Source: an uncultured Geobacter sp.
Lineage (GTDB): Bacteria > Desulfobacterota > Desulfuromonadia > Geobacterales > Geobacteraceae
Direction of reading: 5' to 3'
DNA: 57,041 bases
Assembly: GCA_903925075.1 (NCBI GenBank)
Contig: CAIYDQ010000298.1
Location: 1 to 57,041, forward strand
The notes below the pieces were generated by a model, which was not told the DNA's origin, did not search any database, and worked only from the letters and a program-made list of their open reading frames with translations. A program made the position numbers and the translations under genes. Within the stretch, counting starts at the first letter, position 1; every line of letters starts with the position of its first letter. This document shows positions 33,609 to 41,273 of this stretch, one piece after another.

Positions 33609-34130
33609 TCACAGCCGCCTTAGATATTCCCTCTCCGTCACCAGGTCCAAGGTGCTCTCGATCCGATCGATGAAGACAACCCCCTGGATATGGTCGAACT
33701 CGTGCTGGAAGACTCTCGCCAAAAAATCGGTATATTCCTCTTCCTTTTGCTCCCCTTCGCGGTTCAGGTATCGAAAACCGACCCGCCGATGCCGCGGCAC
33801 CACGCCGCGCAGGCCCGGAATGCTCAGGCATCCCTCCCACCCCTTCTCCATCTCGTCCGACAGCCAGAGGATCTCAGGATCGATGATCGCTACCGGCTCC
33901 ATCGCGGTCGCCTGCGGGTAGCGCGGGTTGGGACGCGAGGCGACGATGAACAGCGAGAGCGATTCGAACACCTGGGGAGCTGCAATCCCCACGCCGCTGG
34001 CATCGGCGACGGTGACCATCATGTCGTCGATCAGCGCCTGAACGGACGGGTCGAGCGGATCGTCGATCTTCCTGGCTACTTGCCGCAGGATCGGCTGACC
34101 GAGCTGCGAAATCTGTCTAAGAATTGGCAT
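33609..34130 (-). CDS. def: Peptide deformylase
   Basis: The 173-residue protein has all three deformylase motifs: GVGIAAPQV (motif 1), EGCLSIPG (motif 2, metal ligand Cys101) and QHEFDHIQG (motif 3, His143, Glu144, His147). It removes the formyl group from nascent proteins with an Fe or Zn centre. No methionyl-tRNA formyltransferase gene is adjacent, unlike the usual def-fmt pair, so this may be a second deformylase copy. The 24 in-frame codons upstream of the ATG at 34130 have no support, and GGGAGAGT serves this start. Confidence 0.93.
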   Translation of the reverse strand: MPILRQISQLGQPILRQVARKIDDPLDPSVQALIDDMMVTVADASGVGIAAPQVFESLSLFIVASRPNPRYPQATAMEPVAIIDPEILWLSDEMEKGWEGCLSIPGLRGVVPRHRRVGFRYLNREGEQKEEEYTDFLARVFQHEFDHIQGVVFIDRIESTLDLVTEREYLRRL

Positions 34131-34249
34131 GACACTCTCCCACAGTACGAGGTAAAGTTTGTCGCAGCCGACCCTCAGGTGCCGTTTGGTCGTTAGACCC
34201 ACAGCACCCGATGACCGGGCTGCATCTTTTCACCATCATACTGCCGGGC

Positions 34250-34888
34250 TTACTTTCCGGCAACGGCATACGGACCAGGCGGAATACCGACGCCGTCCCC
34301 GTAAAAGGCCATGGCGTTGGCTTGGCGGGCAAGCGGCACATAGTTGGGGGCGGCTTTGGCCACGGCTGCGGTAATGGCCATCACGATCAGATCGCCGAAG
34401 GGGTTGCCGGTGCTGTTGTTGTTGGGCGTGTACGCCATCTTTTGTTCGTGCTCCCAAATCGTGGCTCCCGTCTTGCAGTCCTTGATCTTGTACGCCATCT
34501 TCACGTTCACCACCGTGGCAAGCACCATGTACTGAGCGTTCCACTCTTGAATCGTCACGTAGAGCACGGCGTCGGTCCCGAACATGGGGCAAATCTTGTC
34601 GGTGCCGGCCGCATGGACCAGGCTCGCGTCGGACAAGCCTTCGTCCTCGAGCATCCTTTTGACCAGGTTCACCGGAAAAACGTAAAAGCCCCGCTCCGCC
34701 AGCGGGACGGAGACGGTGGACAGAAAATAATCCGCAGCGGTCACTTCCACAGACTGGTTGACGACCGGCACGACAAGTATCGAGGAGGGATTCGCCGCCC
34801 GGAATTGGCTCAGATCCTTGTCGGGAGCGTGGACGCATCCGGAGAACGAAGCGGCAAGCAACAACGCGAGCGCTGACATCCTTTTCAT
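34250..34888 (-). CDS. DUF799 (GNA1162-like) lipoprotein
   Basis: The 212-residue protein has a lipoprotein signal (lipobox FSGC, Cys18) and the DUF799 pattern SILVVPVVNQSVEVTAADYFLSTVSVPLAERGFYVFPVNLVKRMLEDEG, here seen from residue 36 onward, ending with PLARQANAMAFYGDGVGIPPGPY. In Neisseria and Shewanella homologues lie with DUF4810 and CsgG-like genes, as here. The start overlaps the DUF4810 stop by 4 nt (ATGA), so translation is coupled. It is the last gene of the four-gene lipoprotein operon and probably works in an outer-membrane CsgG-type assembly. Confidence 0.88.
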   Translation of the reverse strand: MKRMSALALLLAASFSGCVHAPDKDLSQFRAANPSSILVVPVVNQSVEVTAADYFLSTVSVPLAERGFYVFPVNLVKRMLEDEGLSDASLVHAAGTDKICPMFGTDAVLYVTIQEWNAQYMVLATVVNVKMAYKIKDCKTGATIWEHEQKMAYTPNNNSTGNPFGDLIVMAITAAVAKAAPNYVPLARQANAMAFYGDGVGIPPGPYAVAGK

Positions 34889-35388
34889 TTCGAGCCCCCC
34901 TTGGTTTCCGTCGTTTTATCCGAGGCCGAGCTGCCGGAGGCGGCCTCATTGGCAGGCTTGCCAGTGGAATTGCCGGAGCCGGCCTCATTGGCAGGCTTGC
35001 CAGCGGAATTGCCGGAGACGGCATCGTTGGCGGGCTTGCCGCGCTTGCCGGTCGCTTGAGCGTACTGCGTCATCTTGGCCATCAACACCCGCGATTCAGG
35101 CCACTTGGCGCTCTCCAACTGGAAATATTTGCCCGCTTCGGCAAAACTCCCCTTTTCGCATAAGGCAAATCCATATTCGGCGTAGATGCCGGGAGGCACC
35201 AAACCCGCGGCCTCCCCGGCTTCCATGACCGTCTTCAGGTCTTGGATGAAAAGGTCCAACTCGGCTGGATTCTTGTAGTGCTGATAAAGCTTGTTGTCAT
35301 AGTCGGTCCAGACATAGCGCGTCTTTGGTCCACAACCAGTCACCAGAAAAAGGGCGTAACAGCAAAGAATAAGTCTCGGCAGGCTCAC
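34885..35388 (-). CDS. DUF4810 lipoprotein with repeat tail
   Basis: With the GTG start at 35388 the protein has 167 residues. The lipobox is LVTGC, followed by the DUF4810 core (KTRYVWTDYDNKLYQHYKNP, IYAEYGFALCEKGSFAEAGKYFQLE). The last 45 residues hold three imperfect repeats GKPANxAxSGNS. AAGGAG lies 6 nt before the GTG and overlaps the previous gene's TAA, which makes this start better than an ATG seven codons upstream inside that gene. Operon partner of the CsgG-type and DUF799 lipoproteins. Confidence 0.87.
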   Translation of the reverse strand: MSLPRLILCCYALFLVTGCGPKTRYVWTDYDNKLYQHYKNPAELDLFIQDLKTVMEAGEAAGLVPPGIYAEYGFALCEKGSFAEAGKYFQLESAKWPESRVLMAKMTQYAQATGKRGKPANDAVSGNSAGKPANEAGSGNSTGKPANEAASGSSASDKTTETKGGSK

Positions 35389-35398
35389 GGCGGGCTCC

Positions 35399-35692
35399 TT
35401 ATTTGGCAATAATGGTCTTGTGCTCGCTCTCGATGAAGATCATCTGCTCGAAAATGGTGGCCCCGTTCTCTACTAGCGACACCCGATGCGTGCCGGGCTC
35501 AAGCCTCAACTGATTGGGTTCCTGGAAATCGGCGGCTCTTCCTATCCTCAAACCATCAACGTAAAGCTCCGAAGCATCGCCGACATTGGCCACGGAGATG
35601 CTGGGCCTGACATCTACGGAACGAACCGTGGTCGAAGGCATAGAGCAGCCAAGCAAAGACAGCCAGCAAACAACGACAAGGGAGGTCCTCAT
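35399..35692 (-). CDS. Small PEGA-like lipoprotein
   Basis: The 97-residue protein has a lipoprotein signal (LLGC, Cys16) and a short beta domain reading SELYVDGLRIGRAADFQEPNQLRL, then GTHRVSLVENGATIFEQMIFI. This is the pattern of PEGA-type domains (VxVDGxxxGxxP..LxPGxHxVxV). Its start overlaps the CsgG-like stop by 4 nt (ATGA). Standard CsgG-DUF4810-DUF799 clusters do not usually include this protein, so it may be an extra surface-exposed subunit. Confidence 0.78.
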   Translation of the reverse strand: MRTSLVVVCWLSLLGCSMPSTTVRSVDVRPSISVANVGDASELYVDGLRIGRAADFQEPNQLRLEPGTHRVSLVENGATIFEQMIFIESEHKTIIAK

Positions 35693-36651
35693 GGTTTTGC
35701 CCCCTCTACATAGCCGGATTTGACCAGGGCGGGATCGACGGCCCCGGATATAACCTCGCAGATTGCGCCTTCGTTGTTCTCGTTGTCGCCGAACAAGGCG
35801 CTGACTTTCAAGGTCGCGGCCTTCCTGGCAGGCAGGTTGATTTCGAAGCCCGACTGCCCACTTTTCACCGTGCGCCCTTTCTCCATGACCTGCAGCAGAT
35901 CTCCGACCTGCAACCCCTGTCGCTTACCGCCGCTGATAAACACCTGCCCCCCTTCTATTTGCAGGATGTCCGTCTTCCAGGGACGCTCTTCGAGAGTGGC
36001 GACCAGTTTGTCGATCATGTCGGAAATGGAGGCGGAGATGGCCCGGTCATTCAGGGTCGAATCGTACTCCGAACGGCTGCCGTAGCCGGCGATCTCACCG
36101 GATTCGGTGCTGGCCTCCCCTGATCCGGTGGCTGAAAAGAAGGCCTGGCCCGTTTTGACGTCAACCATGCGGGTGTCGACCTTGGCTTTTGCGGTTTGCA
36201 CCTTGGTGCTGCTCAAAAAACCGGATTTGCCGGAGATCGAGCGGCCAAACTCGGTGACGGACCCTATGATCAGAGCATCCACGCCGATCAGACCGGGTTC
36301 GCGGGTGATGGCTTGTTCGTTGAGGATCTTGTTCAGATCGGTGCGCTCAAAGACGATGAACTTGTTGGATTTGATCAACTTGCTGGCCAGCATGTCCGAC
36401 GCCTGCTTGCCGATCCGGTCGTACTCCTGATCCGTCATCAGCGAGCGGCCATAATTGGACTCGTTGCTGAATCGGCCTATGGCGACTTTTCGTTTATAAC
36501 GCTTGGTTAAAGGAGACTGCTCGGCGGTTTGGGCGCGCAGTTGTTCGGTTTTAGGCGCCGGTGCCTCAACGGTGACCGGCCGATCCGAAACCGTAGCGCA
36601 TCCCGCGGATAATGACGCGGCAAAAAGCAAACACAGGTGGCTTTTTTTCAT
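35689..36651 (-). CDS. CsgG/HfaB-family outer-membrane lipoprotein
   Basis: The 320-residue protein has a lipobox (LSAGC) and the CsgG-type core: KVAIGRFSNESNYG, ASDMLASKLIKSNKFIVFERTDLNKILNEQ, GVDALIIGSVTEFGRS, VDTRMVDVKTGQAFFSATGSGEA. The C-terminal 100 residues form a FlgT-like or beta domain (GGKRQGLQVGDLLQVMEKGR). CsgG family members form nonameric export channels or periplasmic-facing rings in the outer membrane. GGAGGG precedes the ATG, and the 15 upstream in-frame codons are not supported. First gene of a four-gene operon with 4-nt overlaps. Confidence 0.88.
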   Translation of the reverse strand: MKKSHLCLLFAASLSAGCATVSDRPVTVEAPAPKTEQLRAQTAEQSPLTKRYKRKVAIGRFSNESNYGRSLMTDQEYDRIGKQASDMLASKLIKSNKFIVFERTDLNKILNEQAITREPGLIGVDALIIGSVTEFGRSISGKSGFLSSTKVQTAKAKVDTRMVDVKTGQAFFSATGSGEASTESGEIAGYGSRSEYDSTLNDRAISASISDMIDKLVATLEERPWKTDILQIEGGQVFISGGKRQGLQVGDLLQVMEKGRTVKSGQSGFEINLPARKAATLKVSALFGDNENNEGAICEVISGAVDPALVKSGYVEGAKP

Positions 36652-36781
36652 CGATCCCTCCTCTCGCTGATTTTCTCCGGCAGAAAAAAACATCATGAGC
36701 GGAAATGCAGTTTTCGTCGACGCTCTCCCGTTTTTGCAGGCCGCTTTCCCTCAAAACGTGCTTGACACGCTGACGTCTCAA

Positions 36782-36811
36782 TCAATACACCCGATGAGTC
36801 GACCAAGTCAA
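36782..36811 (-). promoter_or_regulatory. Putative sigma70 promoter of the CsgG-type operon
   Basis: TTGACT and TATTGA on the minus strand are separated by 18 bp. The leader would be about 125 nt. Confidence 0.5.
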
Positions 36812-36925
36812 TTAGATTTAGTTGTAGATAATACGCTACTAAAACCGAGACTGCGATCGCGGAACGGAGACCGCAGGAGGCAAAAAAACAAAAGAAATAC
36901 GATGTCGCCCGCAAGTGTGTAAGGC

Positions 36926-36959
36926 AAATAAAAAGGCCAGGGAGATATCTCCTTGGCCT
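36926..36959 (-). terminator. Intrinsic terminator of the HAD gene
   Basis: AGGCCA-G-GGAGAT (36934-36946) pairs with ATCTCC-T-TGGCCT (36947-36959) with almost no loop. On the minus strand it is followed by TTTTTATTT. Confidence 0.8.
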
Positions 36960-37051
36960 CTTATATTGGATCGGTCGTCACGTCTCGGATCAATCGATCA
37001 CATGTCTGGGATCAGCCAATCGTCGCGGATTGGTCGAGCACATGTCTCGGG

Positions 37052-37696
37052 TCAGTCGGTCAACTGTCTCAGATTCTCCACCACTGCGGCGCTCGGGAAG
37101 GCGTCAAACTCTTCTCTGCGCGTCACCCCCGACAGCACGGCCGCAAAGGAGACGCCGGCCTGCTGCGCCGCCTCGGCGTCCACCACGCTGTCGCCCACGT
37201 AGAGCGCATCCTGCAGCCGGCAGCCCAGACGCTCGACCGCGAGCTGCAACCCCTCCGGGTCCGGCTTGTGCCGAAGGACATCCTCGCCGCCGACGATCAC
37301 CTCGAAAGCCTCCAACAGCCCTTCCCTTTGCAGAAATTCCGAGATGCGGGAGCGGTACTTGGTGGAGACGATCGCCAGCTTCTTCCCCTCCCCTTGCAAG
37401 CGCCGCACGGCCTCGGGCACCGTTTCGAACAGCACCGTCATCTCGTTCATCACCTGATCGGCGCGCCGGCCGAAGTGGCGCTTGAAGTCGTCGCGCCGCC
37501 CGGCGTGCCGCTCTCCCGCCAACCGGACGAAGGCTTGGTCGAGGTGCAAACCGATGGTTCGGTGCGAGGCCTCAGCCGGCACCGGCGGCAGATTCAACTC
37601 GGCCAGCGCGAAATCGATGCACTCGGCTATCCCCCGGGAGGAGTCGGCCAGCGTGTAATCGAAATCGAAGATGACCGAGCGGAAAGGACCGCAGAT
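37052..37696 (-). CDS. HAD-superfamily phosphatase (phosphoglycolate phosphatase-like), non-canonical start
   Basis: The frame encodes a complete HAD hydrolase. The nucleophile motif I is VIFDFDYTLADSS, motif II the Ser/Thr of AIVSTKYRS, then Lys in RHKPDPEGL, and motif IV GDSVVDAEAAQQAG. The first ATG/GTG/TTG-type codon (TTG at 37597) lies after motif I, so an enzyme starting there would lack its catalytic Asp. Upstream, back to an in-frame TGA, no canonical start exists. The best candidate is an ATC at 37696 (GAAGGG 3 nt upstream), giving 214 residues, the usual length. The gene starts 31 nt after the decarboxylase stop. A base error in the sequence or coupling to the upstream gene are alternatives. 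Confidence 0.7.
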   Translation of the reverse strand: MCGPFRSVIFDFDYTLADSSRGIAECIDFALAELNLPPVPAEASHRTIGLHLDQAFVRLAGERHAGRRDDFKRHFGRRADQVMNEMTVLFETVPEAVRRLQGEGKKLAIVSTKYRSRISEFLQREGLLEAFEVIVGGEDVLRHKPDPEGLQLAVERLGCRLQDALYVGDSVVDAEAAQQAGVSFAAVLSGVTRREEFDAFPSAAVVENLRQLTD

Positions 37697-37727
37697 GGTC
37701 CCTTCGCTCTCCTGGCTCGCCGGCGGA

Positions 37728-39047
37728 TTAAAGTTCCACCTCCAGCTCGTTTTGGATCACCTGCTGCCGCGTCTGTTTTTTCCTGATCAAGACCAGCTCC
37801 GAGTTGAGCCTCTTCATGACCGCAGGCGCCTTGCGATGCGAGTTGTAGTTTTCCGGAGACATGCTCTCGGAATAGGCGCCGGTGCCGCCGATCACCATGT
37901 AATCGCCGATCTCCGGCTCGACGATCTGCACGGGGACGATATTGCCGTCCCCGTCCAGGCGCACCGAGTCGCCGCTTTCGCAGCACCTGCCGACGATGCC
38001 GAAGGGTTTGCTGGCGCCGGTCGCTACGGCGTCGAACTCGCTGGAGAGCAGCGCGCCGTCCTGGCGCACGATGGCCACGGGGTGCTCCGAGCCGTAGAGC
38101 AGGGGCCTGGACAACAGTTCCATGCCGCCGTCGACGATCAGGAAGTTCATCTCGTTGGTCAGTTTCTTGTCGATGATCCTGGTGATGATGTGCCCGGAAT
38201 TGGCCACGACGAAAGTGCCCGGCTCGATCTCCATCTTCAGCTCGCGTCCGGTCGCCTCCTTGAAGGCCTTGATCCTCTGGGCGGCGTACTCTCCCAGCGC
38301 CGTGATATCGGCCCATTTTTCGCCCGGCATCCTCGCCACCTTCAGACCGCCGCCAAAACTTACCGTGTCGGCATCGGGGAAATACTCCGCGACAAAGCCC
38401 AACTCGCGGTCGATGTTTTCCCGCCACTTGTCCGGATCGCCGCCCGACCCGATATGCACATGAACCTGGGTGAAGCGCACGCCGAGTTCGGCGGCCATGG
38501 CGGTCGCCGTCGGAACATCTTTAAGGTGCACGCCGAAGCAGGAATATTCGCTGCCGGTATCCCTGGTCTGGCTTTCCCCGCCGCCGGCGGCGCCGGGGTG
38601 CACCCGGATGGAGAGATCTACGCGGTTTTCCTTAGCGAATCCCGAGATCAGCCGAAACTGGGTCATGGAACAGACGTTGTATTTAAGCCCGGAGCGGATC
38701 ATCTCCTCCAGTTCCAGCCGTTCTTCGTCGAGCGGCACCTGTTGGGTGGTCAGCATCATCCGGGAGTAGGGAACGCCGGCGGCGAAAGCCCTGGCGGCCT
38801 CCTCCAGCGAGGAGCAATCCAGATCCAGCCCCTTGGCGGTCACCACGCGCAGCACCGTGCGGTCCGAATTCGCCTTCATGGCGTACCTGACGTGCAGGCC
38901 GTAGGCGTTGGGCATCCCCAGCAGTTGTTCGCAGCTCCTCTCGATGAATGCCTGGTCGTGCAGATAGACCGGCGTGCCCCACTGCCGGGCGATCTCAGGC
39001 ACCAGGGCCGCATCGAGCTTGGTCGGTCCAAAATGTTTCGGTGTCAC
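37728..39047 (-). CDS. Fold-III PLP decarboxylase, diaminopimelate decarboxylase-like
   Basis: With the GTG start at 39047 (AGGAGGACGA upstream) the protein has 439 residues. The alanine-racemase-like barrel carries the PLP lysine in VRYAMKANSDRTVLR, HIGSGGDPDKW, VSFGGGLKV and EPGTFVVANSG. The C-terminal beta domain has GRCCESGD and GDYMVIGGTGAYSESM. This is the organisation of DAP decarboxylase and of related amino-acid or nitrogen-base decarboxylases. The CESGD motif and overall length fit LysA-like enzymes. Whether it is the main lysine enzyme cannot be told, since no dap genes are nearby. Followed by the HAD gene. Confidence 0.85.
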   Translation of the reverse strand: MTPKHFGPTKLDAALVPEIARQWGTPVYLHDQAFIERSCEQLLGMPNAYGLHVRYAMKANSDRTVLRVVTAKGLDLDCSSLEEAARAFAAGVPYSRMMLTTQQVPLDEERLELEEMIRSGLKYNVCSMTQFRLISGFAKENRVDLSIRVHPGAAGGGESQTRDTGSEYSCFGVHLKDVPTATAMAAELGVRFTQVHVHIGSGGDPDKWRENIDRELGFVAEYFPDADTVSFGGGLKVARMPGEKWADITALGEYAAQRIKAFKEATGRELKMEIEPGTFVVANSGHIITRIIDKKLTNEMNFLIVDGGMELLSRPLLYGSEHPVAIVRQDGALLSSEFDAVATGASKPFGIVGRCCESGDSVRLDGDGNIVPVQIVEPEIGDYMVIGGTGAYSESMSPENYNSHRKAPAVMKRLNSELVLIRKKQTRQQVIQNELEVEL

Positions 39048-39322
39048 TCGTCCTCCTAACGTTTTAAAAATGGTCCGGCAAACAGACCTTATGAATGTAT
39101 CTCCAGTGGACAGCCGGTGGCCGTCGTGGCTACCATAGCACGAGCGCGGCTCTGACGGAACAATTTTCTGCTTAAAAACGGTGATTTGTCGCTGCTGCCG
39201 TTTCGGGGAAGAGGCCCGGAGAGGCTCGTCGAGCTGCCCCTGGCCATGGCTCGCCATTGACAACGCAGCATCTTTAGTGGTTCAATGCTGGCACGATTCA
39301 TCACCGCACGGAGGTAGGTTCA

Positions 39323-39940
39323 ATGAAACGATCTATGACATTGTTTTTTTGTGGGTGGGCGATTGCTTTGGCGGGCATCAGCGGGTGTGCGGGAGTAGGC
39401 AAAAGCGCCTCCACCCAAACGGAGCCGGCGAAAGCCGCGGCAACGCCGGCAAAAGTCGCGGCAACGCCGGCAAAAGTCGCGGCAGCGCCGACCGAAGCCG
39501 CGGCAGCGCCGATAGAAGTCGCGGCAGCGCCGACAAAAATCTCGGCAGCGGAGCTGACTCTCAGTACCGAGGGCGAACTATCGCCGGGAGGCAGCATAGG
39601 CTCGATTGACGTCTCTTTCGCCGTCCCCGCCGGTATGATCGTCAAAGCGGAAAAAACATCGGAGATTTCAGCGGGTAGCGTAGTCGCTTCCGGGGCGGCA
39701 AAGGGGGCGATCATTATCGGCAAATACACCCCAGCCGAGGGGGACGCACCAGGAATAGTCAGGTCAGCCATCATCAAGATAGACGGATTTAAAATCGGCG
39801 AGTTTGCGACGGTGAAGCTGGATCTTACCGGCAGTCTTCCCCAAGCGGCCGATTTCAAGATCACCAATCTGGCCGTCACCGACCTCAGCGGCAACAAGCT
39901 GGAAGGAATAACGTGCCGGATCGGTCTGAAAGCGAAGTAA
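39323..39940 (+). CDS. Lipoprotein with Ala-rich repeat linker and cohesin-like domain
   Basis: The 205-residue protein has a lipoprotein signal (ISGC), then a linker of about seven AATPAKV/AAAPTEA heptapeptides encoded by near-identical 21-bp DNA repeats (about 39430-39540). The C-terminal beta domain spans about 78-205 (LSPGGSIGSIDVSFAVPAGMIV, KVDGFKIGEFATVKLDLTG-like). It resembles cohesin or type-IV-pilin-like beta sandwiches, but the match is only by pattern. GGAGGT lies 7 nt before the ATG. The repeat linker probably spans periplasm or cell wall, and slippage could change its length. Confidence 0.72.
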   Translation: MKRSMTLFFCGWAIALAGISGCAGVGKSASTQTEPAKAAATPAKVAATPAKVAAAPTEAAAAPIEVAAAPTKISAAELTLSTEGELSPGGSIGSIDVSFAVPAGMIVKAEKTSEISAGSVVASGAAKGAIIIGKYTPAEGDAPGIVRSAIIKIDGFKIGEFATVKLDLTGSLPQAADFKITNLAVTDLSGNKLEGITCRIGLKAK

Positions 39941-39945
39941 GGCTA

Positions 39946-40056
39946 TGCCGTTAAGTTAAGGATTGGGCGAATCGAAAAGCCCCCTCTCCCTTGAAGGGGA
40001 GAGGGCTCGCCCGCCGAAGCCTTCGCGAAGGAGGGTTGGGGAGAGGGTGAAAAGCT
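39946..40056. repeat. Partial copy of the MITE-like element
   Basis: It begins with TGCCGTTAAGTTAAGGATTG, identical over 22 bp with the left end of the 48846 element, then CCCTCTCCC/GGGAGAGGG palindromes and the shared right flank TGGGGAGAGGGTGAAAAGC. A right terminal inverted repeat is missing. Confidence 0.75.
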
Positions 40057-40095
40057 CACGAAAGCTCTCACCCCCCCTGCCCCCCCTCGAATCGC

Positions 40096-40500
40096 TCACA
40101 AGGTGAAGGTTCGCGGCGGTGCGCCGCTGAAATCGGCAATGGTCCCAACCGCCTCCTCCAGATAGAAGATGGCAAAGGCTGGATTGTCCGGCGTCTGATA
40201 GATCGACTTCACCAGCGGGTTTATCTCTATAACTCTTGCCTTCATCCCCAGGTCGTCCGAGAACTTCGCCTTTCCGCTCAACCGCAGCCATGAGTAATTT
40301 TCCCCCGAAGCGCATAGCTCGACGCAGGGGTGCGCTTGCATCTCCTTGAAAACCATCTTCTCCGTCGAAGTACAGAAGTAGAGCTTGCCGCCATCTTCCA
40401 GCATGAACTGAAAGGGACGAACCTTGGGTCTGTCATCGATGCCGACGGTGGCGAGATACTGATGCTGGCTCTGGCTAAGGAAATCGGTGATGGTCTTCAT
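40096..40500 (-). CDS. Pyridoxamine 5'-phosphate oxidase-family FMN-binding protein
   Basis: The 134-residue protein is a split-barrel flavoprotein. It has LATVGIDDRPKVRPFQFMLEDGGKLYFCT, MVFKEMQAHPCVELCASG, WLRLSGKAKF and the C-terminal VGTIADFSGAPPRTFTL. Relatives reduce flavins, F420 or nitro compounds, or bind haem. It lies 98 nt after marR on the same strand, and the gap contains a second copy of the MarR-type operator, so it is the likely target of that repressor. AAAAAGGAG lies 6 nt before the ATG. Confidence 0.87.
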   Translation of the reverse strand: MKTITDFLSQSQHQYLATVGIDDRPKVRPFQFMLEDGGKLYFCTSTEKMVFKEMQAHPCVELCASGENYSWLRLSGKAKFSDDLGMKARVIEINPLVKSIYQTPDNPAFAIFYLEEAVGTIADFSGAPPRTFTL

Positions 40501-40562
40501 TCGTTGCTCCTTTTTGGTAGTTTCTGGCAGGTTCGACAGTCGATCCCTGCATCAGTCGGGGA

Positions 40563-40584
40563 ATTAGTTCGTGGCCGAACCATA
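40563..40584 (-). promoter_or_regulatory. Second MarR-type operator, before the FMN-protein gene
   Basis: ATTAGTTCG-N4-CGAACCAT (40563-40583) is an imperfect copy of the perfect palindrome at 41069-41092. On the minus strand it falls between possible TTGCCG and TAATTC promoter boxes. Confidence 0.6.
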
Positions 40585-40598
40585 ACGGCAAATTTTTT

Positions 40599-41060
40599 TC
40601 AGCTTTCCAGGTTATCTTCCACCGTCGACAGCAGCCCGACCAGCAGATTGCGGTCTTGCTCCGGCATGCCGCCGTACAATTTGGCGAGCAACAGCACCGA
40701 GATCTCCTCAAAGTCCTTTTTCAGCGCCCATCCCTTGTCCGTCAGGCAGACTCGCACGCACCTGGCGTCCTGATCGCAGGGTTGCTTGCTGAGATAGCCG
40801 TAGCGCTCCAGCGTGTTGACGATGCCGGTGACCGTGGATTTGACGCGGCCGGAGCGCTGCACCAGGGAGGTGATAGGCACCGGGTTCTCCTGGCTGAAGA
40901 GAAAGTGGAGCACCGAGCCGTGAGCCGGTACGATGCCGATCATGCCACGCCGGTGCAATTCTCTTTCGATCAAGAGGTTGGCAGCCCCCCGGATGCGCGC
41001 GATCCGTCCGACGACGCCCTCAAGATCTTGTGATGTTTTAATCGATGTGCGCTGCTTCAT
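40599..41060 (-). CDS. MarR-family transcriptional regulator
   Basis: The 153-residue winged-helix protein has the MarR DNA-binding core: PITSLVQRSGRVKSTVTGIVNTLERYGYL (helices 3-4) and the wing PCDQDARCVRVCLTDKGWAL, with helical dimerisation ends. Three cysteines in or near the wing could sense oxidants. An ATG three codons further upstream (41069) lies inside the -10 box, so the ATG at 41060 is chosen. It almost coincides with the predicted transcription start, so the mRNA may be leaderless. A perfect 10-bp inverted repeat fills its promoter, implying autorepression, and a similar site precedes the FMN-protein gene downstream. Confidence 0.88.
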   Translation of the reverse strand: MKQRTSIKTSQDLEGVVGRIARIRGAANLLIERELHRRGMIGIVPAHGSVLHFLFSQENPVPITSLVQRSGRVKSTVTGIVNTLERYGYLSKQPCDQDARCVRVCLTDKGWALKKDFEEISVLLLAKLYGGMPEQDRNLLVGLLSTVEDNLES

Positions 41061-41067
41061 AGTGGTC

Positions 41068-41097
41068 ATTTTAGTTCGTGCCCGAACTAAAAGTCAA
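41068..41097 (-). promoter_or_regulatory. marR promoter with operator in the -35/-10 spacer
   Basis: TTGACT and TAAAAT are separated by 18 bp. The palindrome TTTTAGTTCG-N4-CGAACTAAAA (41069-41092, perfect) spans the spacer and the -10 box. Confidence 0.8.
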
Positions 41098-41108
41098 GCC
41101 TCTAAATG

Positions 41109-41141
41109 CAAAAAAGCCCCTGTATTTCTACAGGGGCTTTT
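41109..41141. terminator. Terminator of micropeptide gene 2
   Basis: AAAAGCCCCTGTA (41112-41124) pairs with TACAGGGGCTTTT (41129-41141). On the minus strand it ends in TTTTTT. As in gene 1, a hairpin over the stop codon (CTAGCCCG 41149-41156 with CGGGCTAG 41169-41176) precedes it. Confidence 0.9.
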
Positions 41142-41172
41142 CGTTGCTCTAGCCCGCCGATGACTCGACGGG

Positions 41173-41235
41173 CTAGATACTGCAGCCTTCCTTGCAGTGT
41201 GATACAGGGCGAATACGGAATCTAGAAGTCCACAT
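41173..41235 (-). CDS. Micropeptide 2 of the MWT-IRPV-CKEGC family (20 aa)
   Basis: The peptide reads MWTSRFRIRP VSHCKEGCSI, colinear without gaps with the peptide at 11773-11835: MWT, I-R-P-V and CKEGC are invariant. AAAGGAGAT, identical to gene 1, lies 8 nt before the ATG. A sigma70-type promoter (41274-41302) gives a 32-nt leader, and a stop-codon hairpin and terminator follow. The DNA differs at several synonymous sites (for example TGCAAAGAGGGT against TGCAAGGAAGGC for CKEG), which supports selection on the peptide. It lies upstream of marR but behind its own terminator, so no regulatory link is assumed. Function unknown. Confidence 0.78.
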   Translation of the reverse strand: MWTSRFRIRPVSHCKEGCSI

Positions 41236-41273
41236 TGGCGTATCTCCTTTCAGTCAGAATATCTGCAGGGGTT

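Larger units (their letters stand above)
36652..37051. other. Intergenic region with promoter, terminator and imperfect repeats
   Basis: A likely promoter for the csgG-like operon (36782-36811) and the HAD-gene terminator (36926-36959) lie here. Between 36965 and 37068 imperfect repeats of the type CACATGTCT-x-GG-x-TCAG occur, encoding nothing. No gene is supported. Confidence 0.6.
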
